Of a stretch of DNA of 34,743 nucleotides, positions 17,296 to 24,737 are shown one piece after another. The notes beneath the pieces were generated by a model. That model ran no database searches and was not told the origin of the DNA. It was given only the letters and a program-made list of their open reading frames with translations. A program made the position numbers and the translations under genes. Every line of letters begins with the position of its first letter. The stretch's first letter is position 1. Source of the stretch: JAVBSN01 sp031556525 (lineage in GTDB: Bacteria; Bacillota; Clostridia; Lachnospirales; Lachnospiraceae); contig JAVBSS010000052.1 in NCBI GenBank assembly GCA_031556525.1, positions 1-34,743 on the forward strand, given 5' to 3'.

Positions 17296-18441
17296 ATGCT
17301 TAATATTGATATTGAAAATTTAAGTATAATCAAAGATTCTAACGATGAGATGCTTAATTACTTTAACGAATCTTATATAGATAATTTAGAGTTAATTCAA
17401 GCTTTAAAAACTGAACTTTTTGAGTTAAGCATTAAGATTGAGGAGATAGAGAAGACAAAAGCTCTATATTCTTATAAAAGCGATACTAAGCGCAATTTAT
17501 TTTCTCCTATTATAAATGATGATAATATTACGAATAATAAGCAACGTATTTTCGATAATCAATTACTAGATTTATATTCTGCAAAAGAAGCTCTTAACAA
17601 GAGAATACTACACATTGAAGATTCCCTAAACATTTTACAAGAACGACTTGATAAACTTCAACGTGCAAATAGCAGTATTAATATTTTACTAGATAGTAAT
17701 GGTTACTCTTCTATTAATGAATCAGCTCTTGATAACGAAGGATTTGAATTTGTTGAAGAACCTAGCGAGGTTCCGCCTCAACACACAGGCTATAATATAT
17801 TAATGCTTCAAGAATATCAAAATGGGAACATAGCATCTACCCTAAATAATAATATTAAACAACAGATTATAAATAACAATCATAAAGCTGAGGTTTTGAA
17901 TTGGCTACTTAATTCTGACATTTCCAGAGCAAAACTTACGTTGAAGGAAATGCTTAATTCTTATGGCAATATATTAAGTGATATCGATAAAACTATTGAT
18001 TCGTTAAATTATAATATAGATACCAAACAACCAATTTGGATGATGATTGATAATTTAATAATGGAATACCGTGATAATCATCCAGAATGCATTATTGAAG
18101 CGAATACCGAATATCCTGATTACGAAATGAACATACACCCTGTAATTACGATTAATTTAATTAATATTTTGCGTGAATTATTGAATAATACATTCAAACA
18201 TTCTAATGCTAATAGAATTACCCTTCATATATATATAAGTAGTCATATTATTGATGTATATATAAATGATAATGGTGTTGGTATTAATTCTGACTACTTA
18301 CTTGTAAGTAATTGGTATAGCGGTCTACACCGTGTACACCAAATTGTTGATTTACTAGATGGAAATATTAAAATTGAAGGCGATTTAATTTCTGGCACTA
18401 ATGTTAGATTCTCTTTTCCTATATCTAATGTAAAGCACTAA
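17296..18441 (+). CDS. DegS/NarX-like histidine kinase homologue lacking the phospho-acceptor His
   Basis: From ATG at 17296 (AAAGGAG at 17284-17290) the protein has 381 residues and no membrane helix. The N-terminal ~145 residues are two long coiled coils. A HisKA_3-like dimerisation segment follows at about 170-245. Its canonical RIARELHD block reads NIASTLNN here, so the phospho-acceptor His is N184 and the next Asp is N185. The C-terminal HATPase domain keeps the N box RELLNNTFKHSNA (E294, N298) and the G1 box DNGVGI (325-330), but the glycine-rich ATP-lid motif is reduced to SGLHRVHQIVDLLDG. No response regulator is adjacent; argS follows 56 bp downstream. It may bind ATP and act as a scaffold or phosphatase-like partner, but the role is inferred. 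The longer frame from 17236 lacks a ribosome binding site. Confidence 0.75.
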   Translation: MLNIDIENLSIIKDSNDEMLNYFNESYIDNLELIQALKTELFELSIKIEEIEKTKALYSYKSDTKRNLFSPIINDDNITNNKQRIFDNQLLDLYSAKEALNKRILHIEDSLNILQERLDKLQRANSSINILLDSNGYSSINESALDNEGFEFVEEPSEVPPQHTGYNILMLQEYQNGNIASTLNNNIKQQIINNNHKAEVLNWLLNSDISRAKLTLKEMLNSYGNILSDIDKTIDSLNYNIDTKQPIWMMIDNLIMEYRDNHPECIIEANTEYPDYEMNIHPVITINLINILRELLNNTFKHSNANRITLHIYISSHIIDVYINDNGVGINSDYLLVSNWYSGLHRVHQIVDLLDGNIKIEGDLISGTNVRFSFPISNVKH

Positions 18442-18497
18442 TTTTATTTGTTATTAATTTTTTTATTATAAATATATTTTAAGAAAGGTTTATTGTA

Positions 18498-20189
18498 ATG
18501 AAATCTAAGATTGTTGAACTACTTGAAAAAAACATAGAAAGCTTATCTGCTTCAGATATAGAAGCACTTATAGAGATACCACCAAATCCTGAACTTGGAG
18601 ATTTTGCCTTTCCTTGTTTTAGACTTGCTAAAGAAATGAAAAAAGCACCAAATATTATTGCTTCTGACTTGTTGGAAATAATTGGCAATATAGATTTTAT
18701 AGATCACATTGATGTAAAGGGTGCATACCTTAACTTTTTTATTAAAAAGGACACTTTCGTAAAATCCATGATAGATGCTGCTTCTACCCTAAATTTTGGT
18801 GGTTCGGATATTGGCAATAATCAAACAATATGTATTGATTATTCATCTCCAAATGTTGCAAAGAATTTTCACGTTGGTCATTTAAGGACAACTATAATAG
18901 GTAACTCACTATATAAAATATATTCTAAGCTTGGATATAAAGTAAATAGAATAAATCACTTAGGTGATTGGGGCACACAATTTGGAAAACTTATTGTTGC
19001 ATATAAAGCTTGGGGCAGCAAAGAAACTGTTGAACAAGATGGTGTTAGTGAATTAATGAAATTGTACGTTAGATTTCATGATGAAGCAGACAAGAATCCT
19101 GAACTTATGGACGAAGCAAGAGCTTGGTTTACTAAGATGGAACACGGTGATGCTGAGGCCCTTAAAATTTGGCAATGGTTTAAAGACATATCACTTATTG
19201 AATATAAGAGAACTTACGAATTACTAGGCATGGATTTTGATTATTTTACTGGCGAAAGTTTTTATCAAGATAAGACACAAGGTATTGTTGATATGTTAAC
19301 TAATGCTAATTTACTTGTTGAAAGCGAAGGTGCTAATATTGTTAGTCTTGATGATTATGATATGGCTCCATGTTTAATTACCAAAAAGGATGGTAGTTCT
19401 ATATATGCAACACGTGATTTAGCTGCTATCTTCTATCGCAAAGAAAATTATGATTTTGTTAAATGTATCTATGTAACAGGTCAAGAGCAAAAACTTCATT
19501 TTGCACAAGTTTTCAAAGTAGTAGAATTACTAGGAAACGAATGGGCTACAAATCAACTTATTCATGTTCCTTATGGACTAGTTAGTTTAGAAGGTGCTAA
19601 GCTTTCTACTAGAAGTGGAAATATAATATATGCCGAAGATATTTTACTTGAATCTATATCGAAGATAAAACAAATAATTGAAGAGAAGAATCCTGACCTT
19701 CCAGACAAAGAAAATACTGCTAAGAAAATTGGAGTTGGTGCTATTCTATTCAACGACTTATACAACCAAAGAATTAAAGATGTTTCTTTCAAATGGGACA
19801 AGGTTCTTAACTTCGACGGGGAAACTGGTCCATATGTACAATACACATATGCAAGATGCTCAAGCATTATGAGAACTGTAACTGATTTTGTTGAAGGCAT
19901 CGATATTGACTATTCTCTAATTACAGATTCCGATTCGGTAGATTTACTTAAAGAAATTTCTCGTTTCCCTAAAGTTGTTCTTACCGCTTCTGAAAAATAC
20001 GAACCATCTATTGTTGCTAGGTTTGCTGTTGATGTTGCTCAAGCATTTAATAAATTCTATAATACAAATCGAATCAACGTAGAGGATAAATCATTAAGAG
20101 ATGCTCGTGTTACTTTAGTGTCTATTACAAGAAAAGTATTAAAAGAATCTCTTGCACTTTTAGGTATAGATTGTCCAGAGCAAATGTAA
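18498..20189 (+). CDS. argS: Arginyl-tRNA synthetase
   Basis: This class I synthetase charges tRNA-Arg. Its 563 residues are the normal length. The N-terminal additional domain (about 1-100) precedes the catalytic core with SSPNVAKNFHVGHLRTT, where H125-V-G-H128 is the HIGH motif. K368-L-S-T-R372 is the KMSKS-loop equivalent in the usual ArgRS form. The DALR anticodon-binding domain is C-terminal (GPYVQYTYARCSSIMR through VTRKVLKESLALLGI-like end). ATG follows AAGAAAGG. No T-box leader is present: only 56 AT-rich bases separate it from the DegS-like gene, so it may be co-transcribed with that gene. The parS cluster follows directly. Confidence 0.97.
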   Translation: MKSKIVELLEKNIESLSASDIEALIEIPPNPELGDFAFPCFRLAKEMKKAPNIIASDLLEIIGNIDFIDHIDVKGAYLNFFIKKDTFVKSMIDAASTLNFGGSDIGNNQTICIDYSSPNVAKNFHVGHLRTTIIGNSLYKIYSKLGYKVNRINHLGDWGTQFGKLIVAYKAWGSKETVEQDGVSELMKLYVRFHDEADKNPELMDEARAWFTKMEHGDAEALKIWQWFKDISLIEYKRTYELLGMDFDYFTGESFYQDKTQGIVDMLTNANLLVESEGANIVSLDDYDMAPCLITKKDGSSIYATRDLAAIFYRKENYDFVKCIYVTGQEQKLHFAQVFKVVELLGNEWATNQLIHVPYGLVSLEGAKLSTRSGNIIYAEDILLESISKIKQIIEEKNPDLPDKENTAKKIGVGAILFNDLYNQRIKDVSFKWDKVLNFDGETGPYVQYTYARCSSIMRTVTDFVEGIDIDYSLITDSDSVDLLKEISRFPKVVLTASEKYEPSIVARFAVDVAQAFNKFYNTNRINVEDKSLRDARVTLVSITRKVLKESLALLGIDCPEQM

Positions 20190-20216
20190 TTAAAATATTT
20201 ATTTACCTCAAAGGAA

Positions 20217-20232
20217 TGTTTCACGTGAAACA
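20217..20232 (+). promoter_or_regulatory. parS site 1
   Basis: A perfect copy of the 16-bp ParB-binding site TGTTTCACGTGAAACA. The flanks CAAAGGAA and TTCCTTTG extend it into a perfect 32-bp palindrome (20209-20240). Confidence 0.95.
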
Positions 20233-20256
20233 TTCCTTTGACAATTTCCTCATAGA

Positions 20257-20272
20257 TGTTTCACGTGAAACA
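20257..20272 (+). promoter_or_regulatory. parS site 2
   Basis: A perfect TGTTTCACGTGAAACA, 40 bp from site 1 centre to centre. The flanks ATAGA and TCTAT make a perfect 26-bp palindrome (20252-20277). Confidence 0.95.
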
Positions 20273-20301
20273 TCTATATTCTTGTGCAACATACTTTTTA
20301 A

Positions 20302-20317
20302 TGTTTCACGTGAAACA
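20302..20317 (+). promoter_or_regulatory. parS site 3
   Basis: A perfect TGTTTCACGTGAAACA, 45 bp from site 2. The flanks TTTTTAA and TTAAAAA make a perfect 30-bp palindrome (20295-20324). It ends about 12 bp before the -35 position of the proposed parA promoter. Confidence 0.95.
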
Positions 20318-20328
20318 TTAAAAAAACA

Positions 20329-20357
20329 TGGTAACAATCAATAAATAGTGTTATAAT
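20329..20357 (+). promoter_or_regulatory. Promoter of parA-parB
   Basis: The extended -10 TGTTATAAT (20349-20357) includes a perfect TATAAT at 20352-20357. The -35 position (20329-20334, TGGTAA) is weak, as is common with extended -10 promoters. The leader would be about 46 nt. The TTGACT at 20363 has a TATAAA 17 bp on, but that start point would fall after the ribosome binding site, so it is not favoured. Confidence 0.55.
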
Positions 20358-20409
20358 ATAGCTTGACTGTTTATTGTGCATTATATATAAATCAAAGGAG
20401 AAATACTTA

Positions 20410-21183
20410 ATGGGTAGAATAATAGCTGTCGCTAACCAAAAAGGCGGCGTTGGAAAAACAACTACATCTATTAATCTAGCTGCCTGTCTTGCAGAAAAGG
20501 GCATGAAAGTTCTTGCTGTTGACATGGATCCACAAGGTAATCTTACCAGTGGACTCGGCATAGATAAAAACAATTTAGAATATACCACATATGATGTAAT
20601 GTGTGGAAACTGTAACGTTGGTGAAGCAATGTTAATCAATGTTATACCAGGACTCAATTTGATTCCTACTGATGGAGAACTAGCAGGTTTAGAAGTAGAA
20701 TTTGTTGGAGTTCCCGACATGCAATATATCATGAAAAAGATACTCAGAAAATTATATGACAAGTTTGATTATATAATTATCGATTGTCCTCCAGCATTAG
20801 GATTATTAACTGTTAACTCTCTTACTGCTGCAAACACTGTTCTTGTTCCAATACAATGTGAGTTTTTCGCATTAGATGGTCTAGCTCAATTAATCAGAAC
20901 CGTAGAGCTAATAAAGAATAAGTTAAACAAAGAATTATGTATTGAAGGAATTGTATTTACAATGTATGATTCAAGAACCAATCTTTCATTACAAGTTGTA
21001 GAGAATGTCAAAGACAATTTGAAACAACGAGTATATAATACTATCGTTCCGAGAAACGTAAGATTAGCAGAAGCACCAAGCCATGGTCTTCCAATAACTT
21101 TATATGATCCAAGATCAACTGGCGCAGATAGTTACAGAAACTTAGCAAACGAAGTAATCGCAAACGAATCTTATTGGAGGTAA
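20410..21183 (+). CDS. parA: Chromosome-partitioning ATPase ParA (Soj)
   Basis: This dimerising, DNA-binding ATPase works with ParB-parS in origin segregation and, in B. subtilis, in control of DnaA. It has 257 residues from the ATG at 20410, which has AAAGGAG 9 nt upstream. The frame continues 12 codons further up without a ribosome binding site. The deviant Walker A is KGGVGKTT at 11-18 with signature K11 and K16. Walker A' is VLAVDMDPQGN and Walker B is YIIIDCPP. The PRNVRLAEAPSHG stretch is typical of Soj-type proteins. parB starts 6 bp after the stop, so the two are co-translated. Confidence 0.97.
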   Translation: MGRIIAVANQKGGVGKTTTSINLAACLAEKGMKVLAVDMDPQGNLTSGLGIDKNNLEYTTYDVMCGNCNVGEAMLINVIPGLNLIPTDGELAGLEVEFVGVPDMQYIMKKILRKLYDKFDYIIIDCPPALGLLTVNSLTAANTVLVPIQCEFFALDGLAQLIRTVELIKNKLNKELCIEGIVFTMYDSRTNLSLQVVENVKDNLKQRVYNTIVPRNVRLAEAPSHGLPITLYDPRSTGADSYRNLANEVIANESYWR

Positions 21184-21189
21184 TTACAT

Positions 21190-22101
21190 ATGGCAGCAAA
21201 AAAAGGTCTAGGCAGAGGAATTGGTACTTTAATTCCTACCGACTCTCAAATAGATAATTCTAATAAAAAAGTTGAAACAAAAGAAATTATTAAGGAAGTT
21301 GAAGTTATTAAACCTATGGAACAGACAGTAAAGATTTCTGACATAGAACCAAACAAAGATCAACCAAGAAAGCAATTTGACGAAGACGCTCTTCAAGAAT
21401 TAGCTGACTCAATAAAACAATATGGTGTTATTCAACCACTTATAGTAATAAAGCGTGATAATTATTACGAACTAATTGCTGGAGAAAGAAGATGGCGTGC
21501 AGCTAGATTAGCAGGTCTAAAGGAAGTACCTGTTATCATCAAAGAATATTCAGAACAAGAAATTGTTGAAATTGCTTTAATTGAAAATATTCAAAGAGAA
21601 AACTTGAATCCAATTGAAGAAGCTCAGGCTTATAAGCGATTACTAGAAGAGTTCAATCTTAAGCAAGATGAAGTTGCTGAACGAGTTTCAAAAAGCAGAA
21701 CTGCCGTAACCAATTCTATGAGATTATTAAAACTTACTGATAAAGTACAGCAAATGCTAGTTGAAGATATGTTAAGTACTGGTCATGCTCGTACTCTAAT
21801 TCCAATCGAAGATCCAGAAATGCAATATGATATTGCTTGCAAAATTTTTGACGAGAAGTTGAGTGTACGCGAAACTGAAAAGCTTATCAAAAAATTATTA
21901 TCAAACAAACCAGAAAAGGAAGTAGCTGCTACTATTGATTACGGTTTTGTATATGATGACATCGAGAACAAACTAAAACAAATAATAGGTTCAAAGATTA
22001 ACATTAAACCTAAGAGTAATGATAAAGGAAAAATTGAAATTGAATATTTCTCAAAGGATGAATTAGAACGAATAACTGAAATGCTCTACACTATAAAATA
22101 A
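21190..22101 (+). CDS. parB: Chromosome-partitioning protein ParB (Spo0J)
   Basis: This CTP-dependent DNA clamp loads at parS and recruits SMC. It has 303 residues. The N-terminal basic peptide KKGLGRGIGTLI is the ParA-stimulating segment. The CTPase core carries QPRKQFD, the C-motif GERRWRAARLAG and the ENIQRENLNPIEEA box. A helix-turn-helix (DEVAERVSKSRTAVTNSMRLL) follows and the C-terminal ~50 residues form the dimerisation domain. All motifs are intact. It lies 6 bp behind parA, and three parS sites are upstream of the pair. It is Spo0J-like rather than Noc-like: it is paired with parA and its sites match parS, not the Noc-binding sequence. Confidence 0.97.
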   Translation: MAAKKGLGRGIGTLIPTDSQIDNSNKKVETKEIIKEVEVIKPMEQTVKISDIEPNKDQPRKQFDEDALQELADSIKQYGVIQPLIVIKRDNYYELIAGERRWRAARLAGLKEVPVIIKEYSEQEIVEIALIENIQRENLNPIEEAQAYKRLLEEFNLKQDEVAERVSKSRTAVTNSMRLLKLTDKVQQMLVEDMLSTGHARTLIPIEDPEMQYDIACKIFDEKLSVRETEKLIKKLLSNKPEKEVAATIDYGFVYDDIENKLKQIIGSKINIKPKSNDKGKIEIEYFSKDELERITEMLYTIK

Positions 22102-22140
22102 TCACATTATTCTAATCATATAACAGAAGGAGAAATTAGT

Positions 22141-23463
22141 ATGACAACACAAATGATTGAATCCTACGGTATTGATCTAGGATACATATTAACTGGCATT
22201 ATCGCACTATTTATAATACTACTAATAATCATAATTGTATTAATGGTAAAGGTAGGTAAATTAAACAAACGATTAAGCCGTTTTACCAAAGGCAAAGATG
22301 CGAGAAATCTTGAAGAACTTATGTTATCAAAGTTTTCTGATATAGACTCAATCGTTAACAACGAAAAGAAACAGAACAAAGATATTAAATACATCGCTGA
22401 GCGAAGTACTATTGCTTTCAACAAATCTGGTCTAATTAAATATAATGCTTTTAGAGAAATGACCGGAAGCCTTAGTTTTGCCCTTGCTTTATTAAATGAC
22501 AATAACACAGGCGTTATTATTAACTCAATGCATAGCAGAGAAGGTTGCTTCACCTATGCAAAGGAAATCATAAATGGCGAATCTTATATAGTATTATCTG
22601 AGGAAGAAAAAGAAGCTTTAGAAGCTGCTCTTACCTTGAAACCAAATCCTGTTGATACTTTATTAGAACAAGAACGTGCAAATAAGACTACAGAAGAAAT
22701 CAACAAAAATATGACAGTGGTTACTAAAGACAATGTCAAAGAACCACCTACTCCAATGGCCCGAATCAGAAAGCCTGAAGATATAAATAAAGAACCTGAA
22801 AAAATTATTCCAGCAGAACCAAAGCCAACAGTTGCGGACGAGGCTCGAGTTAAAAAACTAACAGAAGAAGAACGCAAGAAATTTTCCAATACTGATGAAT
22901 CTAATCCTGCACCTTTATCTGATGAGATACCTACCAGACCAAGAAACTCTGATGTTTATCTCGATGCAAATATCTCAACAAAGTTAGCCGATGAGATTAA
23001 AACAAAACCTAGAGAGGAAGTCCTTAAAGACAACTCTTCCAAATCAAATATTAACGAAGCTATCTCTTCTTTCGATTACGAAGATAAACCAGAGAAAGCT
23101 AAGATTGAAATTAAGGTAAATACTTCGATAGAAGATACTGTGGATTTTAATGAGGATAACGAATTCAAGCCATCTGCTATAACTATTAATCAACCTGCTA
23201 AAGGCAATACAATGCGTATTCTTCCAAGCAACAACTATGATAAAAATGTATACGAAGCCCTTAATAAACAAAAAGAGCAAGACATTAGCGAAATTGTTTC
23301 AGAATCAGTTTCTAAACCAAATAAAAAGCCTACAGAAGTAATTGTTGACGAAAATCTTGATCTAGGGTTCCAAGACGATATTGGTAAAAAACCTGCAATA
23401 ACAATTAAGACTAATTATGATGTTGATCCTAATTATAAAGATGAATTTGGCGGAATTTTATAA
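22141..23463 (+). CDS. DUF4446 membrane protein with long acidic C-terminal extension
   Basis: The protein has 440 residues. One membrane helix (about 15-38) is followed by the DUF4446 core to about residue 165 (FTKGKDARNLEELMLSKF, YNAFREMTGSLSFALALL, NSMHSREGCFTYAKEI, LSEEEKEAL). As I recall the family, proteins usually end near this point at roughly 150-170 residues and often sit next to parB. Here about 270 more residues follow, low-complexity and rich in Lys, Glu, Pro, Asp and Asn, with repeated motifs such as DEIPTRPR and DEIKTKPRE. The extension is probably disordered and cytoplasmic. The core's function is unknown. ATG follows AGAAGGAG, 39 bp behind parB. Confidence 0.8.
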   Translation: MTTQMIESYGIDLGYILTGIIALFIILLIIIIVLMVKVGKLNKRLSRFTKGKDARNLEELMLSKFSDIDSIVNNEKKQNKDIKYIAERSTIAFNKSGLIKYNAFREMTGSLSFALALLNDNNTGVIINSMHSREGCFTYAKEIINGESYIVLSEEEKEALEAALTLKPNPVDTLLEQERANKTTEEINKNMTVVTKDNVKEPPTPMARIRKPEDINKEPEKIIPAEPKPTVADEARVKKLTEEERKKFSNTDESNPAPLSDEIPTRPRNSDVYLDANISTKLADEIKTKPREEVLKDNSSKSNINEAISSFDYEDKPEKAKIEIKVNTSIEDTVDFNEDNEFKPSAITINQPAKGNTMRILPSNNYDKNVYEALNKQKEQDISEIVSESVSKPNKKPTEVIVDENLDLGFQDDIGKKPAITIKTNYDVDPNYKDEFGGIL

Positions 23464-23484
23464 TATATATAAGGAGGTGCTATT

Positions 23485-24363
23485 ATGCATAGTTACCTGA
23501 GATCCATTGGCTTTTCAGATATAAAAAACAAAAAGCAAATAGATTTAGTGATTAAAAATGCTGTAATGCATCCTACAACTAAAATAATTACCACCGTTAG
23601 CTCTAGCACTAGTCTTATTCAAATTAACAAAGATTTTGGTGATGGAATAGGCTTAACAATAATTGGAGAATATGATAATACTGGTTTTCTAAATGTTGAA
23701 CATTATTTTCCCTATGCAATAGGAACACACAGAACCAAGGAGGATGATATTAGCATTGAGAAACATTCAGGAAACGAATCCTATGCCGGAGTCTGTGAAG
23801 ATTTAAATATAGGCACATCACTAATATTTTACCTGCAAAATATTGCTGACCACGTTAGATCAAAATGGCTAAATCAATATGCTAAGCCCCCTACCTCGGT
23901 AAACTTATCAGGATTATCTATAAGTGGAACTGTTATTTTAGACATTCAAGAAACTACCGAAGACAGAAAGAAACTAAAAGGAAATTCAACAACTAGAAAT
24001 AAATTAATTGCTGCTGCTCGTGCTGGTGATGCTGATGCTATGGAAAATCTAACACTAGATGATATGGATACCTACACATTAATTTCAAAGAGAGCTAGAA
24101 CTGAAGATATTTTTTCTATAGTAAAAACATATTTTATGCCTTGTGGTATAGAGACAGAAATGTATTCAATAATGGGCAGCATAGTCGCGGTAAAGGAAGT
24201 AACTAATCTTCTTTCAAAAAAAACAATATATAATATTACTGTTGACTGTAACAATATATTATTACATGTATTTATTAGCAAGGATGATATAACTGGCGAG
24301 CCTGTCGTTGGAAGGCGTTTCAAAGGAATTATCTGGCTTCAGGGATATGTTAATTTTCGATGA
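23485..24363 (+). CDS. DUF3881 family protein
   Basis: This 292-residue soluble protein starts MHSYLRSIGFSDIKNKKQI, the recognisable opening of the DUF3881 family known mainly from Lachnospiraceae. VEHYFPYAIG and the GRRFKGIIWLQGYVNF end also fit. It has no signal peptide, membrane helix or catalytic motif that I can see. A strong AAGGAGGTG precedes the ATG and it lies 21 bp behind the DUF4446 gene, so it is likely the last gene of the parA-parB-DUF4446-DUF3881 operon. Function unknown; the family call is from memory. Confidence 0.8.
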   Translation: MHSYLRSIGFSDIKNKKQIDLVIKNAVMHPTTKIITTVSSSTSLIQINKDFGDGIGLTIIGEYDNTGFLNVEHYFPYAIGTHRTKEDDISIEKHSGNESYAGVCEDLNIGTSLIFYLQNIADHVRSKWLNQYAKPPTSVNLSGLSISGTVILDIQETTEDRKKLKGNSTTRNKLIAAARAGDADAMENLTLDDMDTYTLISKRARTEDIFSIVKTYFMPCGIETEMYSIMGSIVAVKEVTNLLSKKTIYNITVDCNNILLHVFISKDDITGEPVVGRRFKGIIWLQGYVNFR

Positions 24364-24374
24364 AGGTGCAACAA

Positions 24375-24395
24375 TAATTATTTGATAAATAATTA
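24375..24395 (+). terminator. Weak AT-only terminator after DUF3881
   Basis: A perfect 9-bp A/T-only stem (24375-24383 with 24387-24395) with a 3-nt loop is followed by CATATTTTTGC. Confidence 0.4.
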
Positions 24396-24427
24396 CATAT
24401 TTTTGCTTATCTCCCCTTCTACGGTTC

Positions 24428-24456
24428 TTGACTAATTATAATTTTACTAGTACAAT
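24428..24456 (+). promoter_or_regulatory. Promoter of tRNA-Arg
   Basis: TTGACT (24428-24433), exactly 17 bp and TACAAT (24451-24456) predict a start near 24463, 30 nt before the mature tRNA. Confidence 0.7.
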
Positions 24457-24463
24457 ATTATTT

Positions 24464-24484
24464 GGTGACTTGCTATAAGTCACC
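24464..24484 (+). other. 5' leader hairpin of pre-tRNA-Arg
   Basis: GGTGACTT (24464-24471) and AAGTCACC (24477-24484) form a perfect 8-bp stem with a 5-nt loop, starting at the predicted transcription start. The 8-nt linker ACTTATAT leads to the mature tRNA, closely matching the tRNA-Lys leader. Confidence 0.5.
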
Positions 24485-24492
24485 ACTTATAT

Positions 24493-24566
24493 GTCTTTGT
24501 AGCTCAGCAGGATAGAGCGACCGCCTCCTAAGCGGTAGGCCGCTGGTTCGACTCCAGTCAAGGACA
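24493..24566 (+). tRNA. tRNA-Arg (CCT)
   Basis: The cloverleaf is complete. Acceptor GTCTTTG (24493-24499) pairs with CAAGGAC (24559-24565), with discriminator A24566. The anticodon stem ACCGC/GCGGT holds the loop CTCCTAA with anticodon CCT at 24527-24529. The T arm is GCTGG-TTCGACT-CCAGT. It reads AGG codons. CCA is not encoded. Confidence 0.97.
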
Positions 24567-24570
24567 TTAT

Positions 24571-24611
24571 AAAAGAAGACTTTTACTAATAGTATTTGGC
24601 TTCTTTTTTAT
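24571..24611 (+). terminator. Terminator of tRNA-Arg
   Basis: AAAAGAAG (24571-24578) pairs with CTTCTTTT (24600-24607), with an inner TACT/AGTA stem, and runs into TTTTTTATTTTT. Confidence 0.65.
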
Positions 24612-24692
24612 TTTTACATATTATCTTCACCAATGTATGTTAAGAACAGTACGTTGCCTGTGCTCATTCTTGCTACAAAATCGGATAAAAAC

Positions 24693-24722
24693 AGCACTAC
24701 TCAATATTTACTGAGTAGCGCT
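24693..24722 (-). terminator. Terminator of the Pro/Gly-repeat gene
   Basis: On the minus strand AGCGCTACTCA pairs with TGAGTAGTGCT (one G-U), followed by GTTTTTATCC. It lies 16 bp past the stop codon. Confidence 0.75.
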
Positions 24723-24737
24723 ATTTTTAAATTTACT

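Noticed and set aside
18442..18497. T-box leader in front of argS
   Set aside because: Only 56 AT-rich bases are available, with no specifier stem or T-box sequence visible.
20209..20324. parS palindromes as transcription terminators of argS
   Set aside because: The extended palindromes would fold as RNA, but none is followed by a T run on the plus strand. The parS match explains them better.
20374..20409. 12-residue upstream extension of ParA
   Set aside because: There is no ribosome binding site at 20374, while ATG 20410 has AAAGGAG and gives the usual Soj start (MGRIIAVANQKGG).
21190..22101. Noc instead of ParB
   Set aside because: The gene is directly coupled to parA, has the ParA-activating N-terminus and its sites match parS, so Spo0J/ParB fits. 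No second noc-like gene was seen near rsmG.
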